From positions 1-15,951 of the forward strand of contig CAKZOQ010000343.1 in assembly GCA_937136445.1 (NCBI GenBank): 15,951 nucleotides of DNA, given 5' to 3'. The stretch is from an uncultured Gemmatimonadota bacterium (lineage in GTDB: Bacteria; Gemmatimonadota; Gemmatimonadetes; Longimicrobiales; Gaopeijiaceae). The position numbers and the translations under genes were made by a program. Positions 1 to 9,900 of this stretch are shown here, in pieces. Position 1 is the stretch's first letter, and every line of letters begins with the position of its first letter. The notes below the pieces were generated by a model that was not told the origin of the DNA, did no database searches, and saw only the letters and a program-made list of their open reading frames with translations.

Positions 1-380
1 CGGAGGGCCCGGGCGCCCTGCGTCCGGACGTGGCGGGCCGTGTCCAGCATCATCTCCCGGCCCTCCACCGAGCAGGGGCCGGCGATGACCAGGAAGGCCC
101 CGTCCCCGATGGTGCCGTCCCCCACCGCGACCGTGGAGGCACCTCGGGCATCGAAGTCCCGGGAGGCCAGCTTGTACGGCCGCTGCACCTCGTGGACGGC
201 TTCCACCCCCGGGAGGGTGGCCAGCGGGACGGAGCGGAGGCGCTCTTCGTCCCCGACGCACCCGATGATGGTGCGTTCCTCGCCGCGGGAGAGGTGGGTG
301 CGAAGGCCGAGGCTCTCGACCCGCTCGCGGATGTGGTCGATCTCGGCGTCGGTGACGCCCTTGCGGGTGACGATGATCAT
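1..380 (-). CDS. aroF: 3-deoxy-7-phosphoheptulonate (DAHP) synthase, N-terminal part (cut by window edge)
   Basis: This enzyme condenses phosphoenolpyruvate with erythrose-4-phosphate, the first step of the shikimate pathway to aromatic amino acids, in the cytoplasm. About 126 residues are visible, starting MIIVTRKGVTDAEID. The first ~75 residues resemble the ferredoxin-like (ACT-like) regulatory domain of type I-beta DAHP synthases such as that of Thermotoga maritima, including the SRGEERTIIGCVGD stretch. The PYKLASR linker follows, and then the start of the catalytic barrel with the family signature AGPCSVEGREMM at about residues 107-118. The start is supported by a clear AGGAGG ribosome binding site 8 nt upstream. 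The gene is divergent from rpiA, whose pathway helps supply erythrose-4-phosphate. The 3' end lies beyond position 1, so most of the active site is not visible. The family call is secure; the symbol is by homology to the T. maritima-type enzyme. Confidence 0.93.
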   Translation of the reverse strand, partial: MIIVTRKGVTDAEIDHIRERVESLGLRTHLSRGEERTIIGCVGDEERLRSVPLATLPGVEAVHEVQRPYKLASRDFDARGASTVAVGDGTIGDGAFLVIAGPCSVEGREMMLDTARHVRTQGARAL

Positions 381-388
381 GGGGACGT

Positions 389-394
389 CCTCCT
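389..394 (-). promoter_or_regulatory. Shine-Dalgarno site of the DAHP synthase gene
   Basis: On the minus strand the sequence AGGAGG lies 8 nt before the ATG at 380. It is one of the few consensus ribosome binding sites in the window and fixes the start of the DAHP synthase reading frame. Confidence 0.8.
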
Positions 395-449
395 GGGGTC
401 GTGCAGGTCCGCACCCTCGCCGCGGGGGAGGGGGGTGTCAACCGGCGGC

Positions 450-478
450 TGGAACACGGGGCTCGGGCCCGGTAGCTT
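450..478 (+). promoter_or_regulatory. possible promoter of the rpiA-rpe operon
   Basis: A weak sigma70-like pair is visible: TGGAAC at 450-455, a 17-bp spacer, and TAGCTT at 473-478. It would place the transcription start near 485, inside the 17-bp palindrome at 484-500 and about 45 nt before the rpiA start. The -35 match is poor, so this is a proposal based on spacing and location. On the opposite strand a perfect TTGACA (436-441 on the plus strand, reading leftwards) could serve the DAHP synthase gene, but I see no good -10 for it. Confidence 0.28.
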
Positions 479-483
479 GACGG

Positions 484-500
484 GTCCCGGAATCCGGGAC
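484..500. repeat. 17-bp palindrome between divergent aroF and rpiA
   Basis: The arms GTCCCGGA (484-491) and TCCGGGAC (493-500) are perfect inverted repeats around one central A. The element sits in the 152-bp gap between two divergent genes and just downstream of the putative rpiA -10 box. That is where a repressor operator or an early RNA hairpin would act. No known regulator motif is recognised. Confidence 0.6.
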
Positions 501-532
501 TGCGCCCGACCGCTCCCACCATCCCAGCGAGC

Positions 533-1231
533 ATGACCGAGGATACCGACCGCCTGAAGCGTGACGCCGCCCGAGCGGCCCTGGAGGAGGTGCGGGACGG
601 CATGGTCCTGGGCCTGGGGACCGGCAGCACCGTCGCCCACTTCCTGGAGCTCCTGGGCGCGGCCCTCGCCGACGGGGACCTCACCGAGGTGAAGGGCGTG
701 CCCTCCTCGGTGCGCACCGGACGGGAGTCCCGGGCGGCCGGGATCCCGCTGGTGACCCTCGACGACGTCCAGACGCTGGACCTGACGGTGGACGGGGCCG
801 ACGAGGTGTCGCCCGAACTGGACCTCATCAAGGGAATGGGCGGGGCGCTCCTACGGGAGAAGATGGTGGCGCAGGCCTCCCGCCGATTCGTCGTCATCGC
901 CGACGAAGGAAAGGCCGTGGAGCGCCTCGGCCTCCGCTCCCCGCTTCCCGTGGAGGTGGTGGACTGGGGCTGGCAGGTGCACGCCCGCTGGCTCGAGGCG
1001 CGCGGCGCCGACGTCCGCCTCCGACAGAAGGAGGACCTCCCCTTCAGGAGCGACAACGGCAACTTCATCCTGGACTGCGTCTTCCCCGACGGTCTGCCCG
1101 ACCCCACCGGCCTCGCCGAGGACCTGAGGCACCGGGCTGGCGTCGTGGTCACGGGGCTCTTCCTGGGGATGGCGGATCGCGCCCTCCTCGCCGGCCCGGA
1201 CGGGGTCCGGAGCCTGGAGCGGGACCGATGA
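533..1231 (+). CDS. rpiA: ribose-5-phosphate isomerase A
   Basis: RpiA interconverts ribose-5-phosphate and ribulose-5-phosphate in the non-oxidative pentose phosphate pathway, in the cytoplasm. The 232-residue product is close to the usual ~220. It shows the phosphate-binding loop GLGTGSTVAHF (about 27-37), the DGADE motif (87-91), KGMGGALLREK (100-110), a VIADEGK stretch, LPVEV, and SDNGNFILD near the C-terminus. By family alignment D87, D90, K100 and E109 match the acid/base residues known from E. coli RpiA. The ATG at 533 has no recognisable Shine-Dalgarno sequence. The stop overlaps the start of rpe by ATGA (1228-1231), so the two are probably translationally coupled. Confidence 0.96.
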   Translation: MTEDTDRLKRDAARAALEEVRDGMVLGLGTGSTVAHFLELLGAALADGDLTEVKGVPSSVRTGRESRAAGIPLVTLDDVQTLDLTVDGADEVSPELDLIKGMGGALLREKMVAQASRRFVVIADEGKAVERLGLRSPLPVEVVDWGWQVHARWLEARGADVRLRQKEDLPFRSDNGNFILDCVFPDGLPDPTGLAEDLRHRAGVVVTGLFLGMADRALLAGPDGVRSLERDR

Positions 1232-1884
1232 AGCTGGCTCCCTCCATCCTCTCGGCGGATTTCGCCTGCCTGGGCGACGAGGTGGCGGCCATCGAGGACG
1301 GCGGTGCCGACTGGGTCCACGTGGACGTCATGGACGGCCACTTCGTCCCCAACCTCACCATCGGGGCTCCGGTGGCGGCGGCGGTGCATCGCGTCACCGA
1401 CCTGCCCCTCGACGTCCACCTGATGATCGACAACCCGGACGACTACCTGGAGGACTTCGCCGAGGCGGGTGCGCGGGGCCTCACGGTCCACCAGGAGGTC
1501 TGCCCGCACCTCCATCGCACGGTGCAGCGGATCCGCGCGCTGGGCATGGAGCCGGGGGTGGCGCTGAACCCGGCCACCCCGGTGGCGGCGCTGGAGGAGA
1601 TCGCGCCGGAGGTCGGGCTGGTCCTGGTCATGTCGGTGAACCCGGGGTTCGGCGGGCAGAGCTTCATCGGCGGATCGATGGAGAAGGTCGCGCGGACCCG
1701 GGCGCTGCTGGATCGGGTGGGAAGCTCGGCGGAGATCGAGGTGGACGGCGGCGTGGACGCGGGCAACGCCGCCGCCCTGCGCGACGCCGGCGCCACGGTG
1801 CTGGTGGCCGGCTCGGCGGTCTACGGCCACGCCGAGGGAGCCGCCGCGGGGGTACGGGCCCTGCGGAGGGCGCTGGCGGAGTGA
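1228..1884 (+). CDS. rpe: ribulose-phosphate 3-epimerase
   Basis: Rpe interconverts ribulose-5-phosphate and xylulose-5-phosphate, the partner reaction to RpiA. The 218-residue product is a full-length TIM barrel of the family's usual size. It opens with the typical LAPSILSADF and contains VHVDVMDGHFVPN (about 30-42), LDVHLMI (61-67), MSVNPGFGGQ (135-144) and EVDGGV (171-176). The metal ligands and catalytic acids expected for the family are present: H31, D33, H64 and D173, with D33 and D173 as the catalytic pair. It overlaps rpiA by ATGA and the next gene by GTGA (1881-1884), which points to a single coupled operon. Confidence 0.97.
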   Translation: MKLAPSILSADFACLGDEVAAIEDGGADWVHVDVMDGHFVPNLTIGAPVAAAVHRVTDLPLDVHLMIDNPDDYLEDFAEAGARGLTVHQEVCPHLHRTVQRIRALGMEPGVALNPATPVAALEEIAPEVGLVLVMSVNPGFGGQSFIGGSMEKVARTRALLDRVGSSAEIEVDGGVDAGNAAALRDAGATVLVAGSAVYGHAEGAAAGVRALRRALAE

Positions 1885-2714
1885 ACGCCGAGGAGGAGGG
1901 GCGGACGCTCCTGGCCGTCCTCGCCCACCCCGACGACGAGCTCCTGGTGGCGGGCACGCTCCTGGCCCAGCGAGCCCGCGGGGACCGGGTGGTGATCCTC
2001 TACCTCACCCAAGGGGAAGCCACCGACGCCTTCGGCCCCATGGAGCCCACCGAGGTGGCGCGCCGCAGGCGAGCCCTCGCCTCCGAGGCCGCGGGGATCC
2101 TCGATGTGGAGCACCGCTTCCTGGAGTTCCCCGACGGCGGGGTCACCGCCGACCCGACCACGGCCCGCGCCATCGCCCGGGTCCTGGCGGACCTTCGGCC
2201 CGACGGCCTCGTCACCTGGGGTCGGGCATGGCTCAAGGGCATGCGGCACCCCGACCATCGAGCGACGGGCCAGGCCGCCGTGGACGCCCTCACCCTGGCC
2301 CGCATCCGCTCCCAGGTGGCCCCCGCCGAGCCGCACCGCGCCCCCTGCCCCCCCTTCGGCATCCGCGGGGCCCACTCCCGTCTGCCTGCCGTGGCGGTGG
2401 ATGTGGAGCCGTGGCTGGACAGGATCCTCGAGCTCGCTGGGTTCTACCACGACCGCATCGGATTCGGCGACGAGACCTGGCTCCGGAACCGCTTGCGCTC
2501 CGCCGCCGAGCCCCACGGCCTCGCCTGGGCCGAGGTCCACGACGCCTGGGAGACCCGTCCGGGGGTGGTGGAGGCCCTCCTCCCCGCCGCCGACGCCCTG
2601 CAGTACGGCCACCCTTCCCGGCAGGGGCCGGTGGAGGAGATCGGCCCCGTGGGTCGCGGAGGATCGCCTGAATCCGCCCAGACCTCGATTGCTGGCGAAG
2701 GACGGGACGGCTAG
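1881..2714 (+). CDS. PIG-L (LmbE-like) family zinc deacetylase
   Basis: This is a 277-residue member of the PIG-L family, zinc-dependent enzymes that remove acetyl groups from N-acetylglucosamine-type sugars, as in GlcNAc-PI, mycothiol and bacillithiol biosynthesis. The N-terminal signature AHPDDE is at residues 15-20, and the second zinc motif HPDH is at 123-126. By family knowledge the zinc ligands would be H16, D19 and H126, with D18 as general base. No signal peptide or membrane segment is seen, so the enzyme is probably cytoplasmic. The GTG start overlaps the rpe stop (GTGA), which supports this start and co-translation. The substrate cannot be told from sequence. A thiol-cofactor or sugar-conjugate deacetylase is possible, but no partner glycosyltransferase is nearby. 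Confidence 0.88.
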   Translation: MNAEEEGRTLLAVLAHPDDELLVAGTLLAQRARGDRVVILYLTQGEATDAFGPMEPTEVARRRRALASEAAGILDVEHRFLEFPDGGVTADPTTARAIARVLADLRPDGLVTWGRAWLKGMRHPDHRATGQAAVDALTLARIRSQVAPAEPHRAPCPPFGIRGAHSRLPAVAVDVEPWLDRILELAGFYHDRIGFGDETWLRNRLRSAAEPHGLAWAEVHDAWETRPGVVEALLPAADALQYGHPSRQGPVEEIGPVGRGGSPESAQTSIAGEGRDG

Positions 2715-2718
2715 ACTC
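2690..2718 (+). promoter_or_regulatory. probable promoter of the phosphorelay operon
   Basis: TTGCTG (2690-2695) and TAGACT (2713-2718) are separated by exactly 17 bp, and the -10 overlaps the stop codon of the PIG-L gene. Transcription would start near 2725, about 58 nt before the Hpt gene. The hexamers match the sigma70 consensus at 3/6 and 4/6 positions, so the call is moderate. No terminator is seen between the PIG-L and Hpt genes, so read-through from upstream is also possible. Confidence 0.4.
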
Positions 2719-2782
2719 TGCCAGGGCCCTCGCGCCATCCCTTCCTCCCGCCTGAACGCACCCCATCTCAACCCCGTCGTCC

Positions 2783-3136
2783 ATGACCGACCCCGTAGCC
2801 ATCGATCGCGATGCCCTCGAGCGGCTTCGGGACTGGGGTGGAGAGAAGCTGGTGGGGCAGATGCTCCGCCTCTTCCTGGAGAACTCGCTGGTGCGGATGG
2901 AGCAGATCCGCTCCGGCATTGAGGAGGAGGAGCTGGAGAAGGCCGAGATGGGAGCCCATTCGCTGAAATCCAGCGCAGCCAACGTCGGCGCTGCGGAGCT
3001 CCGCCGCATCGCTGCGGAGGTGGAGCTCGAGGCCATCGACGACAACCTGGAGGCCGTCCAGGGGCTCCTTCCCCAGATCGAAGACGCCTATCGAGCGGCC
3101 CGGGTCGAGCTCGAGTCCATCGAGAAAGGATCCTAG
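2783..3136 (+). CDS. stand-alone histidine phosphotransfer (Hpt) protein
   Basis: This 117-residue acidic helical protein is a single Hpt domain. Such domains shuttle phosphate between receiver domains in multistep phosphorelays in the cytoplasm. The H-box reads AHSLKSSAANVGA, with H59 as the predicted phosphorylated histidine and the following LKSSAANVG typical of the family. Helical segments flank it on both sides and there is no kinase or membrane part. It lies 2 nt before the response regulator gene and upstream of the hybrid kinase, which itself lacks an Hpt domain. It is therefore the obvious relay partner of that kinase. The start lacks a clear Shine-Dalgarno sequence and follows a C-rich leader. 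Confidence 0.9.
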   Translation: MTDPVAIDRDALERLRDWGGEKLVGQMLRLFLENSLVRMEQIRSGIEEEELEKAEMGAHSLKSSAANVGAAELRRIAAEVELEAIDDNLEAVQGLLPQIEDAYRAARVELESIEKGS

Positions 3137-3138
3137 GA

Positions 3139-3491
3139 ATGAGTGCGAAGATCGCCGTCATCGAGGACAACCCCGACAACCGTTTCCTCGTGCAGGCCCT
3201 CCTGGAGGACAGCTACCAGCTGCAGGAGTTCGAGACCGGCAAGGAGGCGGTCCGCAGCCTGGGCGACGATCCGCCGGACCTGGTCCTCCTGGACATCTCC
3301 CTCCCGGAGATGGACGGCACCGAGGTGCTGGCGTGGCTGCGGCAGCAACCCGAGCTGAAGGAGATCCCCGTGATCGCCCTCACGGCCCACGCCATGGCCG
3401 GAGATCGGGAGAAATACCTGGCCGCGGGCTTCGACGAGTACGTGACGAAGCCCATCCTGGATGAGGACATCCTCATCGGAGCCATCGAACA

Positions 3492-3513
<22 letters not shown>
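3139..3513 (+). CDS. single-domain response regulator (CheY-like receiver)
   Basis: The 124-residue product is one complete receiver domain with no output domain. The acidic pocket E9-D10, the phosphoacceptor D52 (LVLLDISLPEMDG), the switch T82 (IALTAHAM) and the conserved K104-P105 (VTKP) are all present, so it should be phosphorylatable. The sequence around T82 and 'AAGFDEYVTKP' is typical of receivers in hybrid-kinase relays. It starts 2 nt after the Hpt stop and overlaps, or lies just before, the hybrid kinase gene. It is probably the terminal receiver of an Hpt relay, acting by protein-protein contact, or a phosphate sink. The target is unknown. Confidence 0.92.
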
Positions 3514-6902
<3,389 letters not shown>

Positions 6903-6962
6903 CGCGACCCTGGCTCCGTACAGGTCGGGAAACGGCGGCCGAGGGCCCGGGTAATCCCACCC

Positions 6963-8441
6963 ATGTCCGCTCCCGAGATCCGACTCCACCCCCTCAACGA
7001 CCACGACCTTCGACCGGAGGGCGAATTCGTCCTCTACTGGATGGTCACCGGTCGACGCCTCTCCTGGAATTTCGCATTGGATCGAGCCGTGGAGCTCGCC
7101 CGCGAGCTGGAGAAGCCGCTCCTGATCCTGGAAGCTCTCCGGGTGGGGTACCGCTGGGCATCGGATCGCCACCATCGGTTCGCCCTGGACGGCATGCGGG
7201 AGCACAGGGCGGAGCTGGAGGGGAGCGACGTGGGGTACCACGCCTACGTGGAGCCCGAGGCTGGGGCGGGGAAGGGACTCCTGAAGGCGTTGGCCGGGCG
7301 GTCGGTGGGGGTGGTCACCGATGTCTACCCCACCTTCTTCGTCCCCCGCATGCAGGAGGCCGCGGCCGAGAAGCTGGACGTGCGCCTCGAGGCGGTGGAC
7401 TCCTTGGGGATCCTCCCCCTGAAGGCCGCCGAGAAGACCTACTCCGCCGCCTACCACTTCCGTCGGTTCCTCCAGAAGACGCTGGGGGAGCACCTCACCG
7501 AGATGCCTGTGGCCCGGGCGCTTCCGGACCGCCCCCTTCCAGCCGCCGGGCACATCCCCGACGAGGTCCTGGACCGCTGGCCGGCGGCCTCCCAGGAGCT
7601 CCTGGACGGTGATGAGGATGCCCTGGCCGCCCTCCCCATCGACCACGAAGTGCCTCCGGTGGGGGCACGGGGGGGCACCGAGGCGGGCCGGGACCGGCTG
7701 TCGGCCTTCCTGGACGAGACGTTGGCCCGCTACCCGGACGAACGAAACGATCCCGACGCCGACGCCCAGAGCGGCCTCTCCCCGTGGTTGCACTGGGGAC
7801 ACCTCTCGGCCCACGAGGTCTTCGACGCCGTGGCGAAGCACGAGGAGTGGAGCCCGGCCCGGCTCGCCAACGAGGCCGACGGGAAACGCCATGGCTGGTG
7901 GGGCATGAGCGAGGCGGCCGAGGCCTTTCTGGACGAACTCGTCACCTGGCGGGAGATCGGCCACAGCTACTGCTGGCTGGAGCCGGACCACGCCGACTAC
8001 GACACCCTCCCCGAGTGGGCGCGGGAGACGCTGGCGGACCACGCCGACGATCCGCGTGATCCCTGCTACACCCTGGAGGAGTTCCGGGACGCCCGGACCC
8101 ACGACGAGCTGTGGAATGCCGCCCAGCGCCAGCTCCTCCACGAGGGCATCATCCACAACTACCTGCGGATGCTCTGGGGCAAGAAGATCCTGGAGTGGAG
8201 CGAATCGCCACGAAGGGCGCTGGAGATCATGATCGAGCTCAACAACCGCTTCGCCGTGGACGGCCGGGACCCCAACAGCTACTCGGGGATCTTCTGGACA
8301 CTGGGCCGCTTCGACCGGGGGTGGCCGGAACGGGAGGTCTTCGGGAAGGTGCGATCCATGACCTCCAAATCCACCCGGCGGAAGGTGGACCTGGACCGCT
8401 ACCTGGAGCGCTGGGGCGACGCCCCGACCCTCTCTCTGTGA
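6963..8441 (+). CDS. phr: class II deoxyribodipyrimidine photolyase
   Basis: This FAD enzyme uses blue light to split UV-induced cyclobutane pyrimidine dimers in DNA. The 492-residue length fits class II photolyases (about 450-500). Family marks run through the sequence: FVLYWMVTGRRLSWNFAL near residues 22-40, the antenna-domain region to about 200, and SPWLHWGHLSA near 275. LVTWREIGHSYCW follows near 325. The FAD-binding core includes THDELWNAAQRQL, NYLRMLWGKKILEW and NNRFAVDGRDPNSYSGI. The C-terminus carries RFDRGWPEREVFGKVRSM, a class II hallmark distinct from class I photolyases. The gene is 60 bp after the kinase and 37 bp before the SDR-family gene on the same strand. No convincing own promoter or Shine-Dalgarno site is seen; the start follows the C-rich CCCACCC. 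It faces a carotenoid operon led by a light sensor, which suits a photoprotection role. Confidence 0.95.
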   Translation: MSAPEIRLHPLNDHDLRPEGEFVLYWMVTGRRLSWNFALDRAVELARELEKPLLILEALRVGYRWASDRHHRFALDGMREHRAELEGSDVGYHAYVEPEAGAGKGLLKALAGRSVGVVTDVYPTFFVPRMQEAAAEKLDVRLEAVDSLGILPLKAAEKTYSAAYHFRRFLQKTLGEHLTEMPVARALPDRPLPAAGHIPDEVLDRWPAASQELLDGDEDALAALPIDHEVPPVGARGGTEAGRDRLSAFLDETLARYPDERNDPDADAQSGLSPWLHWGHLSAHEVFDAVAKHEEWSPARLANEADGKRHGWWGMSEAAEAFLDELVTWREIGHSYCWLEPDHADYDTLPEWARETLADHADDPRDPCYTLEEFRDARTHDELWNAAQRQLLHEGIIHNYLRMLWGKKILEWSESPRRALEIMIELNNRFAVDGRDPNSYSGIFWTLGRFDRGWPEREVFGKVRSMTSKSTRRKVDLDRYLERWGDAPTLSL

Positions 8442-8478
8442 CCGCCACCCGTTTCTCTCCCCTTCGCCCCTGGAGCCC

Positions 8479-9873
8479 ATGAACGTCCGCTATCGCGGTC
8501 ACCTGACCGGACACGACGTCCAAACCGTCTTCGCCTGGCACGAACGTCCCGGCGCCCTGGAACGCCTCACCCCTCCCTGGGGCGAGGTGGAGGTCCTCGA
8601 GCGCTCCGGGGGGATCCGCGACGGTGCGCGCATCAAGCTGCGGGTGCACGGCGGCCCGGCCTCTTTCACCTGGGAGCTCCGACACCGCGACTTCCAGCAG
8701 AACCGGCAGTTCGTGGACGAGCAGGTCTCGGGGCCCCTGGAGTCCTGGGTCCACACCCACGGCTTCCGGCCCGGGGAGGACGGGGGGACCGTGCTCGAGG
8801 ACTCCATCGAGGTGGAGCCTCCGTTGGGCTCGGCCGGCAAGCTCCTGGCGCCGGGCTTCATCGAACGGGAGCTCGACCGGCTCTTCGCCTTCCGGTACCG
8901 GCGGCTCCAGACCGACCTGGACCACCACGCGGCCCACTCGGACAAGCCACGCCGTACCGTCGCCATCACCGGATCGTCGGGCATGGTGGGGAGCGCCCTC
9001 CGCCACTTCCTCACCAGCGGCGGACACCGGGTGCTCCGAGTGGTACGCCACCGGGAGGAGCTGGCGGACGACGCCCTCCTCTGGCGCCCCCGGGAGGGCG
9101 AGATCGACGTGACCCGGCTGGCCGAGGCCGACGCCGTGATCCATCTGGCCGGCGAACCCATCGCCGAGGGCCGGTGGACCGACGAGAAGAGGGAGCGGAT
9201 CCTCCAGAGCCGCGTGCAGGGCACGGAGCTCCTGGCCCGTGCAGTGGCCGAGGCGGAGATCGGGACCCTGGTCTCGATGTCGGCGGTGGGCTTCTACGGC
9301 GACCGGGGCGAGGAGCGGCTGGACGAGGGATCCCCGTCGGGTCGAGGCTTCCTCGCGGAGGTGGCACGGGCCTGGGAGGGTGCGACGGCCGTAGCGGAAC
9401 GGGCGGGGGTCCGGGTGGTGCACGCCCGAGCCGGGGTCGTCCTCTCGCCCGCCGGCGGCGCCCTGGGCAAGATGCTGCTCCCCTTCAAGGTAGGCGCGGG
9501 AGGGCGCCTGGGCAGCGGGAAGCAGTACGTGAGCTGGGTGGACCTGGACGACGTCGTCGGCCTCCTCCACCACGCGCTCATGAGCGAAGGGCTGGAGGGC
9601 CCGCTCAACCTCACGGGGCCGAATCCCGTTCCGAACGCCACCTTCACCTCGGCCCTGGGCCGCGCGCTGGGGCGACCGACCGTCATCCCGGTGCCGGGGT
9701 TGGCAGTGAAGGCCCTCTTCGGCCAGCTCGGCGAGGAAGCGCTCCTCCAGGGGCAGCGGGTCCTTCCCAGAAAGGCGCTGGAGAGCGGCTACGTTTTCGC
9801 CCACGACGGCGTGGAGGACTCCCTACGGTTCCAGCTCGGGAAGCAGAAGGAGAGTCCTCGGGTCGAGGACTGA
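8479..9873 (+). CDS. TIGR01777-family SDR protein with N-terminal SRPBCC-like domain
   Basis: The 464-residue product has two parts. Residues 1 to about 148 look like an SRPBCC (START/polyketide cyclase-like) ligand-binding domain (FAWHERPGALERLTPPWG and a following beta-rich stretch). From about residue 156 there is a Rossmann-fold epimerase-like protein of the TIGR01777/SDR39U1 family: GSSGMVG (165-171) binds the dinucleotide, then VIHLAGEPIAEGRW, MSAVGFYGDRG, GVVLSPAGGALGKML, YVSWVDLDDVVGLL and GPLNLTGPNPV. The reaction of this family is not established. Members are often found next to photolyase genes in B12 light-regulator (LitR) regulons, as here. GGAG lies 4 nt before the ATG. The gene ends in a hairpin and converges on crtI. 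Confidence 0.9.
   Translation: MNVRYRGHLTGHDVQTVFAWHERPGALERLTPPWGEVEVLERSGGIRDGARIKLRVHGGPASFTWELRHRDFQQNRQFVDEQVSGPLESWVHTHGFRPGEDGGTVLEDSIEVEPPLGSAGKLLAPGFIERELDRLFAFRYRRLQTDLDHHAAHSDKPRRTVAITGSSGMVGSALRHFLTSGGHRVLRVVRHREELADDALLWRPREGEIDVTRLAEADAVIHLAGEPIAEGRWTDEKRERILQSRVQGTELLARAVAEAEIGTLVSMSAVGFYGDRGEERLDEGSPSGRGFLAEVARAWEGATAVAERAGVRVVHARAGVVLSPAGGALGKMLLPFKVGAGGRLGSGKQYVSWVDLDDVVGLLHHALMSEGLEGPLNLTGPNPVPNATFTSALGRALGRPTVIPVPGLAVKALFGQLGEEALLQGQRVLPRKALESGYVFAHDGVEDSLRFQLGKQKESPRVED
9853..9871. terminator. hairpin at the convergent SDR/crtI gene ends
   Basis: The arms AGTCCTCG (9853-9860) and CGAGGACT (9864-9871) form a perfect 8-bp stem with a 3-nt GGT loop. It ends on the stop codon of the SDR gene, 30 nt from the crtI stop on the other strand. 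There is no strong T-run on the plus side. On the minus side a CT-rich stretch follows. Its place between convergent genes suggests a bidirectional terminator or RNA-end stabiliser. Confidence 0.5.
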
Positions 9874-9900
9874 CGTTCCCTCAGGTCGGACCGGGGGCGG

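Noticed and set aside
1821..3179. A 452-codon minus-strand frame opposite rpe, the PIG-L gene and the Hpt gene.
   Set aside because: It is Arg/Pro/Gly-rich with no motif and spans several real plus-strand genes, as expected of a codon-bias shadow.
6903..6962. A CarH operator or own promoter in front of photolyase.
   Set aside because: One GTACA is present, but there is no 11-bp TnnACA series and no acceptable -35/-10 pair in the 60-bp gap.
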